Shown here in pieces: positions 1 to 9,428 of a DNA stretch of 37,363 bases; the first letter of the stretch is position 1, and each line of letters opens with the position of its first letter. The notes under the pieces were generated by a model, which was not told the origin of the DNA, did no database searches, and saw nothing but the letters and a program-made list of their open reading frames with translations. A program made the position numbers and the translations under genes. Origin of the DNA: Bacillota bacterium (GTDB lineage: Bacteria > Bacillota > Sulfobacillia > JAJYWN01 > JAJZPE01); NCBI GenBank assembly GCA_021787335.1, contig JAJYMC010000053.1, positions 1-37,363 of the forward strand, given 5' to 3'.

Positions 1-1041
1 GATCTCGCGCTTGAGGCCGCTCTCCTTGCCCTTGGGGACGGTCACCGAGAAGCCCGCCTCGGGCACGACCTCGACCTTGTCGGCCAGGCCGCGCTGCACC
101 GGCACCTCGCCGACCTTCTCGTCGGCCTTGGCCACCGGGACCCCGGTGTAGTTGGCGAAGCCGAAGTTCAGGAGCTTGCCGGCCTCATCGAAGCGCTGCT
201 TGCCTTCGGGGAGGCCCATGACCACGGCGATGAGCCGGAGGTCGCCGCGCTTCATCGTCGCGGTCAGGCAGTACTGCGACTGATTGGTGAAGCCGGTCTT
301 CAGACCGTCGACCCCGGGCATCGAGACCAGGAGCCGGTTCGTGTTGACCAGCCAGGTCTTCCCCTTGCCGGTGGTCGGGTCGACCCTGAGGTAATACTGC
401 CACGTCTTGGTGAACTCGAGGAGCTTGGGGTACCTGACCGCCTCGCGGCCGAGGACGGCCATGTCATAGGCCGAGCTGTAGTGGTCCGGCTCGTCGAGGC
501 CGTGCGGGTTCATGTAGTGCGTGTCGACCATCCCCAGCTCCTTGGCGCGCTGGTTCATCAGGGCGACGAAGTTCTCGACGCTCCCGGCGATGTACTCGCC
601 CACGGCCACCGCGCCATCGTTGGCCGACTGCATGGCGACCGCCCGAAGCATGTCTTCCAACGGCATGACCTCACCGGGGGCCAACCAGATCTGGGCCCCG
701 CCCAGCCTATAGGCGTTCGTGCTGGCCGTCACCTTGTCCTGGAGGGCGACCTTGCCGGCTTCGATGGCCTCGAAGGCCAGGACGAGCGTCATCAGCTTGG
801 TCATGCTGGCGATGGCCCGCCGCTCGTGGCTGTTCCTTTCTAGCAGGACCTGTCCGCTGCCGGCGTCGATGAGGACCGCCGACGGGGCCTTTATGTCCAG
901 GCTGGCCGCCGTCGAGGCCATCGCCGCCGTCGGCTGGACCAGCGGGGCCGCCCCGGCCGCCGCCGCCATGGCCACCCCCGGCCAGAGTAACCCGGTGACC
1001 AGCACCGCGGCCACCCAGCGGGTCGACGCGCAAGTCCGCAT
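1..1041 (-). CDS. dacF: D-alanyl-D-alanine carboxypeptidase DacF, 3' end outside window
   Basis: Penicillin-binding-protein-type DD-carboxypeptidase that trims the terminal D-Ala of peptidoglycan stem peptides outside the membrane. The 347 residues in the window start at ATG 1041, with a ribosome site TGGAGGTG at 1047-1054. An N-terminal hydrophobic segment (about residues 9-27) looks like a signal peptide. All three catalytic motifs of peptidase family S11 are visible: SMTK (Ser nucleophile), SAN, and KTG within LKTGFTNQSQYC. The C-terminal PBP5-associated domain begins before the window edge cuts it off. In Bacillus, dacF lies directly upstream of the spoIIA operon and after deoB and punA, the same order as here, which supports dacF over the other paralogues. 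A hairpin separates it from pdp, so it probably has its own promoter. I could not identify one. Confidence 0.93.
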   Translation of the reverse strand, partial: MRTCASTRWVAAVLVTGLLWPGVAMAAAAGAAPLVQPTAAMASTAASLDIKAPSAVLIDAGSGQVLLERNSHERRAIASMTKLMTLVLAFEAIEAGKVALQDKVTASTNAYRLGGAQIWLAPGEVMPLEDMLRAVAMQSANDGAVAVGEYIAGSVENFVALMNQRAKELGMVDTHYMNPHGLDEPDHYSSAYDMAVLGREAVRYPKLLEFTKTWQYYLRVDPTTGKGKTWLVNTNRLLVSMPGVDGLKTGFTNQSQYCLTATMKRGDLRLIAVVMGLPEGKQRFDEAGKLLNFGFANYTGVPVAKADEKVGEVPVQRGLADKVEVVPEAGFSVTVPKGKESGLKREI

Positions 1042-1130
1042 GAGCCCACCTCCATCGGATGCACGGGCGTTATCGTTAATTCATATTTGGACTGGTTCGT
1101 GCTCATGACCGTCAGGGGGACGGGTGGGCA

Positions 1131-1159
1131 TGAAAAGGCCGCCCCGAAGAGCGGCCTTT
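1131..1159 (-). terminator. Hairpin terminator after pdp
   Basis: The inverted repeat AAAGGCCGC (1134-1142) and GCGGCCTTT (1151-1159) has an 8-base loop. On the minus strand the stem ends in a short T run. It lies between the pdp stop (1195) and the dacF start (1041). The T tract is short, so termination may be partial. Confidence 0.6.
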
Positions 1160-1194
1160 GTTCCACTCGCTGATTTCTCGATTCCGTGTGGCCC

Positions 1195-2534
1195 TCATTC
1201 CCTGATGACGTCTTCGATGAGCGGTCGCGGCGCGGGCGGCCGCGGCCCGAGGCGATAGGCGGCCTTGACCCGGTCGACGGCCGCCGGGATGGTCTCGGTC
1301 TTGTTGGCCAGGGCCACGGCCAGGGGCTCGCCGGTCCGCACGCGGTCGCCGACCTTCTTCCGCAGGAGGACGCCGACGGCCAGGTCGATGGGGTCGCCCT
1401 TGCGCGCCCGCCCGGCCCCCAGGTGCATCGCCGCCACGCCGATCTCGCGGGCCTCGATGGCCTGCACGAAACCGTCCACCGGGGCCTCCACCGGGACCTG
1501 GTGGGCCGCCTTCGGAAGGCGCTCCGGGTCGTCGACCAGGCTCGCGTCGCCGCCCTGGGCCTCGACCATGGCCCGGAAACGGCGCAGGGCCTCGCGGGAA
1601 GCGAGGGCCTCCTCCAGCCGCCGGCGCGCCTCGCCGGCCTCGCCGGCCTTCCCGGCCAGGATCAGCATCTCAGTGCCGAGGGCCAGGCACAGGCGACGGA
1701 GGTCATCCGGCCCCCGGCCGGCCAGGGTGTCCAGGGCCTCGCGGACCTCGATGGCGTTGCCCACGGCCAGACCCAGCGGTTCGTCCATGTTGGAGATGAC
1801 GGCGACGGCCCGGCGCCCGACCGAACGGCCGATGCCGACCATCGTCCGGGCCAGCGTCCGCGCCCGGTCCAGGGTGTCCATGAAGGCGCCGCTGCCGACC
1901 TTGACGTCGAGGACGATGCCGTGCGCCCCGCCGGCGATCTTCTTGCTCATGATGCTCGAGGCGATGAGCGGGATGCAGTCCACGGTGGCGGTCACGTCGC
2001 GCAGCGCATAGAGCTTGGCGTCGGCCGGGGCCAGTTCGCCGGTCTGCCCGTTGATGGCCGCCCCGGCGCGGGTCACGCACTCGAGGAAACGCTCACGGGT
2101 CAGGGACGTGTTGAAGCCGGGGAACGACTCCAGCTTGTCGATGGTCCCGCCGGTGTGGCCGAGGCCGCGGCCGGACATCTTGGCCACGCGCACGCCGCAG
2201 GCGGCGACGAGCGGGATGAGGACCAGCGAGGTCTTGTCGCCGACCCCGCCGGTGCTGTGCTTGTCGACGGCCTCGGGGGCGATGTCGCGGAGGTCGAGGA
2301 CCTGCCCGGACTCGGCCATGGCCATGGTCAAAGCGGCCGTCTCGGCCTCGTCCATGCCCCGGAAGAAGACGGCCATCAGGAACGCGGATACCTGGTAATC
2401 GGGGATCTCGCCGCTGACGAACCCGTCGACGAGGTACCTCAGCTCGTCGGCGTCGAGGGTGCCGCCGTTGCGCTTCTTGAGGATGAGGTCATAGGGACGG
2501 TAGACGTTGGGTCGCGCGTCTGGTCTGTTTATGG

Positions 2535-2538
<4 letters not shown>
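1195..2538 (-). CDS. pdp: Pyrimidine-nucleoside phosphorylase
   Basis: Splits uridine, thymidine or deoxyuridine with phosphate into base and (deoxy)ribose-1-phosphate, a cytoplasmic salvage step. The 447 residues match the usual family length. The phosphate and substrate motif KHSTGGVGDKTSL lies near residues 92-104, followed by SGRGLGHTGGT and the KVGSGAFM motif. The start is TTG 2538, overlapping the punA stop as TTGA, with GGGAGGGGAG just upstream; the first 12 or so residues before YDLILKKRNGG are longer than usual. The operon is xerD-deoB-punA-pdp. The ribose-1-phosphate formed here and by PunA is the substrate of DeoB. A run of AG/EA codons around 1620-1660 (about residues 293-306) makes a low-complexity helical stretch. 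Confidence 0.95.
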
Positions 2539-3416
<878 letters not shown>

Positions 3417-3440
3417 CCCCCCGAGCCTGTCAACCCTTGA

Positions 3441-4625
3441 TCAGTTCCTACCCTTGATCAGTTCCTTAGCGAAGCTCGTCCCCACGCCCAGGGGCTTGGA
3501 CCCCAGCAGCTCGGCGATGGTCGCCCCGAGGTCGGCCATGGTCGACCGGGTCCCGATGTCCGTCCCCGCCCGCACCGGTCGGCCGGTGGCCAGGAGCGGC
3601 ACGTACTCGCGGGAGTGGTCGGTGCTCGGGGTGGTCGGGTCGCAACCGTGGTCGGCGACGATGAAGAGGACGTCGTCCGGCCGCATGGTCCCGGTCAAGG
3701 TCGGCAGGGCGCGGTCGAACTCCTCCAGCGCCTTGGCGTAGCCCTCCGGGTCGTTGCGGTGACCGTAGAGCATGTCGAAGTCGACCAGGTTGGTGAAGAT
3801 GAGCCCGTGGCCGCCCTCGGCGATGAAGTCGCGGGTGGCCTCGATGCCCTCGGCGTTGTTGCCGGTGTGACGGGCGGCGGTGATGCCGTGCCCGGCGAAG
3901 ACGTCGATGATCTTGCCCACGCTGAGCACCGGCTGGCCGGTGTCGAAGAGATCGTCGAGGAGGGTGGCGTGCGGCGGGGTCAGGGAATAGTCGTGGCGGT
4001 TCTCGGTGCGGTAGAAGCTCCCGGGCCGGCCCAGGAAGGGCCGGGCGATGACCCGTCCGACCACGTGGTCCCCCGTGAGCTGCGCGCGGGCCGTCTCACA
4101 CCAGTGATAGAGCATCTCGAGGGGGACGACTTCCTCGTGGGCGGCGATCTGGAAGACGCTGTCGGCCGAGGTGTAGACGATGGGCCGGCCGGTCTTCATG
4201 TGCTCCTCGCCGAGCTGTTTGATGATCTCGGTACCTGAGGCGACGATGTTGCCGAGGATCTTGCGCCCGATGGCCTTCTCGAAGGGATCGATGACCTCCG
4301 GCGGAAAGCCGTGCGGGTAGGTCTTGATGGCCTTGTCGAGGATGACCCCGGTCATCTCCCAGTGCCCGGTGATGGTGTCCTTGCCCCGGGAGCGCTCGGC
4401 CATCCGGCCGAAGGCGCCGGTGGCCCGGGCCGGCTCGACCGGGGGCACGCCGGCCACCGTGGTCAGCCGGCCGATGCCCATGGCCCCGAGGTTGGGCAGG
4501 TTCACCCCGCCGCGGGCCCGGGCGAGGTTGCCGAGGGTGTTCGAGCCCTCATCGCCGTATTCGGCGGCGTCGGGGAGAGCCCCGATACCGCAACTGTCGA
4601 GGACGATCAGGATGACCCGGTTCAC
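3441..4625 (-). CDS. deoB: Phosphopentomutase
   Basis: Interconverts (deoxy)ribose-1-phosphate and -5-phosphate, linking nucleoside breakdown to the pentose phosphate pathway. It belongs to the alkaline-phosphatase superfamily. The N-terminal metal site is [12 protein letters not shown] (Asp about residue 10). The phospho-acceptor Thr lies in [11 protein letters not shown]. The C-terminal metal ligands are in VADHGCDPT and [10 protein letters not shown]. Its 394 residues are typical for the family. The start is GTG 4625, with a weak upstream purine tract. It follows xerD after about 100 bases and precedes punA. This gene order is conserved in many spore-formers. Confidence 0.96.
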   Translation of the reverse strand: MNRVILIVLDSCGIGALPDAAEYGDEGSNTLGNLARARGGVNLPNLGAMGIGRLTTVAGVPPVEPARATGAFGRMAERSRGKDTITGHWEMTGVILDKAIKTYPHGFPPEVIDPFEKAIGRKILGNIVASGTEIIKQLGEEHMKTGRPIVYTSADSVFQIAAHEEVVPLEMLYHWCETARAQLTGDHVVGRVIARPFLGRPGSFYRTENRHDYSLTPPHATLLDDLFDTGQPVLSVGKIIDVFAGHGITAARHTGNNAEGIEATRDFIAEGGHGLIFTNLVDFDMLYGHRNDPEGYAKALEEFDRALPTLTGTMRPDDVLFIVADHGCDPTTPSTDHSREYVPLLATGRPVRAGTDIGTRSTMADLGATIAELLGSKPLGVGTSFAKELIKGRN

Positions 4626-4729
4626 TCGGACCGCTTCGCCTTCCGTGGACGATTCCCCCCGACGTTAAAAGACTTCCGTGGCCGTTAGGCCAGGAAGTCA
4701 GAGACTCCAAGCGGTCTGCGCCCGCGCCT

Positions 4730-5617
4730 TCAGGCCCGCGGGTGCGTCTTCGCGTACACTTCCTTGAGCCGGCCCTTGGTGATGTGGGTATAGATCTGGG
4801 TCGTGGAGATGTCGGCGTGGCCCAGCATCTCCTGGACGGACCGCAGGTCGGCCCCGTTCTCCAGGAGGTGGGTGGCGAAGGAATGCCTCAGGGTGTGCGG
4901 CGTTATCTCCTTGTCGATACGGGCATCAGCGGCGTACTTCTTGACGATCTTCCAGAAGCCCTGCCGGGTCAGGCGCCGTCCATGGTGATTGACGAAGAGG
5001 GCCTGCTCCTCGGCGTTCTTGACCAGGCGGGACCGCCCGCGCTGCAGGAACTCCTGGACGCTCCGCTGGGCCACCGAGCCGAGCGGGACGATGCGCTCCT
5101 TGGACCCCTTGCCGGTGCAGCGGACGTAGCCCATCTCGAGGTTGATGTCGACCAGGTTCAGGTTGACCAGCTCCGAGACGCGGATGCCGGTGGCGTAGAG
5201 CAACTCCAGCATGGCCCGGTCGCGCAGCCCGGCCGGGGTGACCGGGTTGGGCTGGCGGAGGAGCTGATCGACTTCCTTCACCGACAGGACCCGCGGCAGC
5301 CGCTTTTCGAGCTTCGGCGACTCCAGGTTGGCGGTCGGGTCGCGCTCGAGGATCTTCTCCCTGACGAGGAACTGGTAGAACGACTTCAGGGCGGCCAGCC
5401 GTCTGGCGATGGTCGCCGTCGCCTTGCCCTGCTTTTCCAGGTGCAGGAGGTAGGAGATGATCGTGGCCCGGGTGGCCTGCTCGATGCTGGAGAACCGGCC
5501 CTTGTCCAGGAAGTCCGAGTACTGCCGCAGGTCGCGGCCGTAGGACTCCAGCGTGTTGAGGGCCAGCCCACGCTCGACGCTCAGGTAATCGATGAAGTCA
5601 CCGATCAGCTTCTTCAC
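4730..5617 (-). CDS. xerD: Site-specific tyrosine recombinase XerD
   Basis: Resolves chromosome dimers at dif together with XerC. The frame is open to 5674, but GTG 5617 is preferred. It has AGAAGGAGAG seven bases upstream and gives 295 residues beginning VKKLIGDFIDYLSVERGL, as in XerD. The N-terminal SAM-like core-binding domain covers about residues 1-85. The catalytic set is complete: Arg in ATGIRVSEL, Lys in GKGSKERIVPLG, HTLRHSFATHLL, His in LGHADISTTQ, and Tyr in QIYTH. XerD is favoured over XerC by the deoB-punA-dacF neighbourhood. Confidence 0.94.
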   Translation of the reverse strand: MKKLIGDFIDYLSVERGLALNTLESYGRDLRQYSDFLDKGRFSSIEQATRATIISYLLHLEKQGKATATIARRLAALKSFYQFLVREKILERDPTANLESPKLEKRLPRVLSVKEVDQLLRQPNPVTPAGLRDRAMLELLYATGIRVSELVNLNLVDINLEMGYVRCTGKGSKERIVPLGSVAQRSVQEFLQRGRSRLVKNAEEQALFVNHHGRRLTRQGFWKIVKKYAADARIDKEITPHTLRHSFATHLLENGADLRSVQEMLGHADISTTQIYTHITKGRLKEVYAKTHPRA

Positions 5618-5791
5618 CTGGGACTCTCCTTCTCCGGGTTTCCCGCGCGGGATGTGACGCCGGTCAAGGCTCAAACTTCCCTCAACCCCGGCCCTTTATG
5701 CAAACACCCTGGGGCCGACCCCTCCGGACAATCGACCCGGCTCCCAACCGCATGACCCCAGGCAGGGCCCTAACGGTGGGCAGCCGGGCTA

Positions 5792-5800
5792 TTCGACATA
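5792..5800 (-). promoter_or_regulatory. Spo0A-box-like site upstream of xerD
   Basis: Minus-strand TATGTCGAA matches 8 of 9 positions of the Spo0A box TTTGTCRAA. It lies just downstream of the candidate SigH -10 element, near the expected transcription start. Such a short match may be chance. It is recorded because the window encodes Spo0A and the operon leads into dacF. Confidence 0.25.
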
Positions 5801-5804
5801 ACTC

Positions 5805-5831
5805 ATTCTACATAATTCCTTAAACTCCTTT
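5805..5831 (-). promoter_or_regulatory. Candidate SigH-type promoter for xerD-deoB-punA-pdp
   Basis: On the minus strand, AAAGGAGTT (5823-5831), 11 bases, then GTAGAAT (5805-5811). This fits the SigH consensus RNAGGAWWW-N11/12-RNNGAAT with one mismatch. It lies in an AT-rich gap about 190 bases upstream of the xerD start. SigH is a known early-sporulation sigma factor in Bacillus; its use here is inferred from the motif only. Confidence 0.4.
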
Positions 5832-5866
5832 TGGCGGTGTAAATTTCTAAGTGAGGAAGGCCGAAC

Positions 5867-6121
5867 CTACTCTCGGTCTCGTTGTAGACTCAGCCACCAG
5901 GCCACCAGAGCGGCCAGCCAGGTCTGGTAGACCGCCCGTTCCGGGACGACGCCCGGGCTGAGGGCCGGCTGGGCGGCGCCGAGTTCAGGTAACGGGAACA
6001 GGTAGTCGGTCACCGCCCCGAGCAGCCTTGGCAGGACCAGCCCCACGACGATCAGGACGATGAGGACCCACAGCCAGGACCAACCGGCGGACCTGCTCTG
6101 GGCCGGGCGCCTGGCGCGCAT
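5867..6121 (-). CDS. Small membrane protein of unknown function
   Basis: An 84-residue frame between ald and xerD. ATG 6121 is preferred because GGGGAGGGGC lies a few bases upstream; an upstream in-frame GTG (6136) would fall within that ribosome site. Residues about 14-35 form a strong transmembrane segment (WSWLWVLIVLIVVGLVLP). A second, weaker hydrophobic segment lies near the C-terminus (TWLAALVAWWL). The N-terminus is basic. I do not recognise a family. It has its own space between the ald terminator and xerD, so it could be transcribed with the xerD operon. Confidence 0.5.
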   Translation of the reverse strand: MRARRPAQSRSAGWSWLWVLIVLIVVGLVLPRLLGAVTDYLFPLPELGAAQPALSPGVVPERAVYQTWLAALVAWWLSLQRDRE

Positions 6122-6180
6122 GCCGCCCCTCCCCACCCCGCAGACTTCCGTTAAAGACTTATGGAACCACCGGGCCCTTA

Positions 6181-6220
6181 GAACAACAAAACGGGCCTCC
6201 CCGGTATTCGGGGAGGCCCG
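6181..6220 (-). terminator. Rho-independent terminator of ald
   Basis: A perfect 12-bp stem, CGGGCCTCCCCG (6192-6203) with its complement (6209-6220), and a 5-base loop. On the minus strand it is followed by TTTTGTTGTTC. It starts 14 bases past the ald stop. Confidence 0.92.
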
Positions 6221-6233
6221 CGGTGAGGTCCGG

Positions 6234-7352
6234 TCAGTTCAGGACGGACTCCAGCGGGTGGTACTCGAGGTTGTGGGCCGTGGCCACGGCCTGATAGGTG
6301 ATCTTGCCGTTGAGGACGTTGACCCCCTTGGCCAGGGCCGGGTTGTCCTTGGCCGCCTTCTTCAGGCCCTTGGTGGCCAGCTGGAGGGCGTACGGCAGGG
6401 TCGCGTTGGTCAGGGCGAAGGTCGAGGTCCGGGCGACCGCCCCGGGCATGTTGGCCACGGAGTAGTGGACCACACCATGCTTGACGTAGGTCGGGTCGGA
6501 GTGGGTCGTCACCCGGTCGATGGTCTCGATCGAGCCGCCCTGGTCGATGGCTACGTCGACGATGACCGAGCCGGGCTTCATCGTCTTGACCATGTCCTCG
6601 GTGACCAGCCGCGGAGCCCGGGCCCCCGGGACGAGCACCGCGCCGACGAGGAGATCGGCCCGCTTGACCGCCGAGGCGATGTTATAGTGGTTGGACATGA
6701 GCGTCGCCAGCTGCCCGTGGAAGATGTCATCGAGGTAACGGAGGCGGTTGGTGTTGATGTCGAGCAGGGTGACCCGGGCCCCGAGGCCCAGGGCGATCTT
6801 GGCTGCGTTGGTGCCGACGATGCCGCCGCCGACGATGACCGCTTCACCCTGGGGCACGCCGGGTACGCCGGCCAGGAGCACGCCCCGGCCGCCCTGCGGC
6901 TTCTCCAGGAAATGGGCCCCGATCTGGGGCGCCATCCGCCCGGCGATCTCGCTCATCGGGCTGAGGAGCGGCAGTGAGCCGTCGGCCAGCTGCACGGTCT
7001 CGTAGGCCACCGAGGCGACCTGCTTCTTCATCAGGGCCTTGGTCAGCTCCGGCTCCGGCGCCAGGTGCAGGTAGGTGAAGAGGATCTGGTCCTCATGGAA
7101 CAGGTCGTACTCAGGAGCCAGGGGCTCCTTGACCTTCATGATCATCTCGGCGTCGGCGCAGATCTTCTTGCTGCTGTCCCAGATCTCCGCCCCGGCCTCG
7201 CTGTAGTCCTTGTCCGTGATACCGCTGCCCGCGCCGGCCTCTTTCTCGACGACGACCTTATGGCCAGCCTTCACCAGCGCCGAAACCCCGGCAGGGGTGA
7301 TGGCCACGCGGTTTTCGTTGTTCTTGATCTCCTTCAAGACCCCAACAAGCAT
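6234..7352 (-). CDS. ald: Alanine dehydrogenase
   Basis: NAD-dependent oxidative deamination of L-alanine to pyruvate and ammonium, and the reverse. The frame is open to 7574, but ATG 7352 has AGGAGG nine bases upstream and gives 372 residues beginning [17 protein letters not shown], the family N-terminus. Also visible are KVKEPL (Lys of the substrate site), YLHLAP (catalytic His), the Rossmann motif [19 protein letters not shown] near residue 172, and DVAIDQGGS with the catalytic Asp. It is flanked by terminators, so it is a single-gene unit. Ald supports both amino-acid catabolism and spore germination or sporulation in Bacillus. Confidence 0.96.
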   Translation of the reverse strand: MLVGVLKEIKNNENRVAITPAGVSALVKAGHKVVVEKEAGAGSGITDKDYSEAGAEIWDSSKKICADAEMIMKVKEPLAPEYDLFHEDQILFTYLHLAPEPELTKALMKKQVASVAYETVQLADGSLPLLSPMSEIAGRMAPQIGAHFLEKPQGGRGVLLAGVPGVPQGEAVIVGGGIVGTNAAKIALGLGARVTLLDINTNRLRYLDDIFHGQLATLMSNHYNIASAVKRADLLVGAVLVPGARAPRLVTEDMVKTMKPGSVIVDVAIDQGGSIETIDRVTTHSDPTYVKHGVVHYSVANMPGAVARTSTFALTNATLPYALQLATKGLKKAAKDNPALAKGVNVLNGKITYQAVATAHNLEYHPLESVLN

Positions 7353-7462
7353 GTCTTCAGGCCTCCTGTGGACGTCTGTTGTGTGATTGCGGCGACCAAA
7401 CCTCTTACTTATCCGCCCACGTGGAAAATCCTTCTCCGGGCCATAGCTTGTCCAGGCGCCGT

Positions 7463-7494
7463 CCCCAATAGGAATCCCGCCGCGGGCGGCGGGA
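7463..7494 (-). terminator. Probable terminator after spoIIM
   Basis: A palindromic TCCCGCC/GGCGGGA hairpin (7475-7494) lies about 35 bases past the spoIIM stop. Its tail, TTCCTATT, is only moderately T-rich. Confidence 0.45.
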
Positions 7495-7527
7495 CGGCCG
7501 GCGAAGGCGGCCGGGAGCGAGGTTGTG

Positions 7528-8181
7528 TCAGCCCAGGAGCTGATTGACCAGGCGCATGAGGACCGGCGTGACATAGCCCTCGAGGAGGCCGGCGACCATC
7601 AGGAAGGCGGTCATCGCCACGCAGAGGACCGTGTACGAGGTGAACTCCTCGACCCAATGGGTCTTGCGGCCGGCGAGCCGGTTCAGCAGGAGCATCCAGG
7701 AGAAGGAGACGGACGACGCCGCCACGATCAGGAAGGCCGGCACGGCGACCAGGTTCTGCGGCCAGATGGAGAAGATCGAGAAGATGAGCCCGGAGAAGCC
7801 CATCTGTTCGACCAGGAACCCGACGGAGAAGCCGATGACGAAACCCTTGACGAAGATGATGCCGGCGATGAGCGGCAGCCCGATGATGGTGACGCCGAGG
7901 ACCCACAGGGCGACCGCCGTCTTCAGGTGGACCGAATCGGCCCGCTGCATGACGACCCGCGGGTCGACCGTCTCCCCGCTTTGGCCGAGGCCGCGGAGGA
8001 AGACCTGGAGGTGGTCGACGAGTTCCTGTTTCTGGTCGGCGCCGAGGGCCCGCACGGTCACCGCCCCGGCCACGACGCCGAGCACGAAGAGGAGGAGGAC
8101 AAAGAAATAGAGGGTCCAGTTCTTGCGGAAATAGTTGAAGATACCGTCCCGGAACTGCCCGATGAAGGACAAGCCGCTCAC
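7528..8181 (-). CDS. spoIIM: Stage II sporulation protein M
   Basis: Membrane subunit of the SpoIID-SpoIIM-SpoIIP machine, which remodels septal peptidoglycan for forespore engulfment. It has 217 residues with an N-terminal cytoplasmic stretch ([19 protein letters not shown]) running into the first membrane segment (about 23-45). Further hydrophobic segments lie around 93-125, 132-160 and 180-205. It starts at GTG 8181 and ends the DUF3866-Nudix-EndoQ-spoIIM series. In many Bacillota spoIIM sits close to xerD and a Nudix gene, as here. Confidence 0.92.
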   Translation of the reverse strand: MSGLSFIGQFRDGIFNYFRKNWTLYFFVLLLFVLGVVAGAVTVRALGADQKQELVDHLQVFLRGLGQSGETVDPRVVMQRADSVHLKTAVALWVLGVTIIGLPLIAGIIFVKGFVIGFSVGFLVEQMGFSGLIFSIFSIWPQNLVAVPAFLIVAASSVSFSWMLLLNRLAGRKTHWVEEFTSYTVLCVAMTAFLMVAGLLEGYVTPVLMRLVNQLLG

Positions 8182-8225
8182 CTCGCAGGAGCTTCTCCTC
8201 CATCCTTATTTTTCCGGGGCGCCGG

Positions 8226-9428
8226 TTATGTCCGGACCCGGCCGTAGCGGCCGCCACCCCCGACGGACAGGGACAGTTCGCCGCGACGGCCTCGGATGAC
8301 GGTCTCGGCCACCCGCTCCCCCACCACCTCGGCCAGGTCCTCGCGGCCGGTCCGGTGCAGGACGGCCATCTCGCTGCCGAAGGCGGCGACGAGGCGGTCG
8401 AGGGTCTTGGGGCCGACCCCCGGCAGGTACTCCAGGGGCACCTGGCAGTGATATGGCGGCCGGTGGGCCGGGCTGTGCCCGGGCTCCTGGTCGGCGATCT
8501 CGGTCAGGCGGTCGAGGACGCCGAAGGTCACCCGCCGGCTCCCGCAGCGCGGGCAGGTCCGCACGGGCGGAGGGCCCTCGACCGTCAGCTCGCAGGCGTC
8601 GCAATGGGTCCGGTGGTACTTGCCGAGCCTTGGGTCGAGGCCGTAGTTGGCGACGACCCGCCGCCCGTCCTCGCGCCGCAGGGCCTTGACCACCTCGCCG
8701 TAGGTCGGCGCGGCCAGGGCCAGGACGTTGTACTCGCGGGCGATCTTCGGCAGTGAGTGGGCGTCGGAGTCACTGATGAAGGTCATCCCGGCCAGCTCGG
8801 AGAGAAGGTCGGCCATCCCGGTGTCGGCCGACAGGCCGAGTTCCACGGCCGGGACGCGGTCCTTCAGGCCGCCCGGGAAGAGTTCGGTCAGGGAGTCGGC
8901 GCAGTTGCCGTAGAGGCTCTTGAACGGGGTGAAGACGTGGGCCGGGATGAGCTGCCCGTCAAGCCCGGCGACGATGTCCAGGAGGCGGCTGGGGGTGAGG
9001 TCAAGCCGCTGTGTGCTGAGGTCGGGGTTGGAGACATGGCCGCGCATCTCGCCGGCCAGGCCCTCGACCTGCTCGATGGTCCCGAAGAGGGCCAGGAAAT
9101 GGGCCGAGCCGGCCGGTTGGCCGGGCACGAAGGGCCGCCCGCAACCGACTTCCAGCTCGGCCATGGGAAGGATGGTCAGACGCCCGTCGTACCTGAGCCC
9201 GCCGTCCTTCAGGGGCACCAGACGGCCGTCGGCGGCCAGGGCCCTCAGGTCCCTAAGGGCCGGGCCGGTCTGGCAGTCGACCAGGCCGACCAGGTCCAAA
9301 CCCTTGCGCCCGGCGGCTTCCCGGGCGATGTTCTCGACGGTCAGGTCGGCGGCCGAGGAGACCTTGATCCAGCGGCCGTTCGAGGCGCGGCCGATGTGGA
9401 CGTGGAAGTCGGCGTAGTAGTCGTTCAA
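8226..9428 (-). CDS. Endonuclease Q-like DNA repair nuclease (PHP-type)
   Basis: About 400 residues. The N-terminal PHP-like metal domain begins DFHVHIG (His at about residues 9 and 11) and continues with LVDCQTGP and DSDAHSLPKIARE. It is followed by a zinc ribbon (CDACELT...CPRCGS) and a C-terminal helix-hairpin-helix segment (LEYLPGVGPKTLDRLVAAFG). This order is that of the EndoQ family, which nicks DNA 5' of deaminated bases (uracil, hypoxanthine) and abasic sites. The frame is open far upstream, but TTG 9428 overlaps the Nudix stop as TTGA and begins just before the conserved domain. The substrate is inferred from the family. The product would be soluble and act on DNA. Confidence 0.87.
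   Translation of the reverse strand: MNDYYADFHVHIGRASNGRWIKVSSAADLTVENIAREAAGRKGLDLVGLVDCQTGPALRDLRALAADGRLVPLKDGGLRYDGRLTILPMAELEVGCGRPFVPGQPAGSAHFLALFGTIEQVEGLAGEMRGHVSNPDLSTQRLDLTPSRLLDIVAGLDGQLIPAHVFTPFKSLYGNCADSLTELFPGGLKDRVPAVELGLSADTGMADLLSELAGMTFISDSDAHSLPKIAREYNVLALAAPTYGEVVKALRREDGRRVVANYGLDPRLGKYHRTHCDACELTVEGPPPVRTCPRCGSRRVTFGVLDRLTEIADQEPGHSPAHRPPYHCQVPLEYLPGVGPKTLDRLVAAFGSEMAVLHRTGREDLAEVVGERVAETVIRGRRGELSLSVGGGGRYGRVRT

Noticed and set aside
1041-1130. Promoter of dacF between pdp and dacF
   Set aside because: ATATGAAT could be a -10, but no -35 or SigF/SigG pair at acceptable spacing was found.
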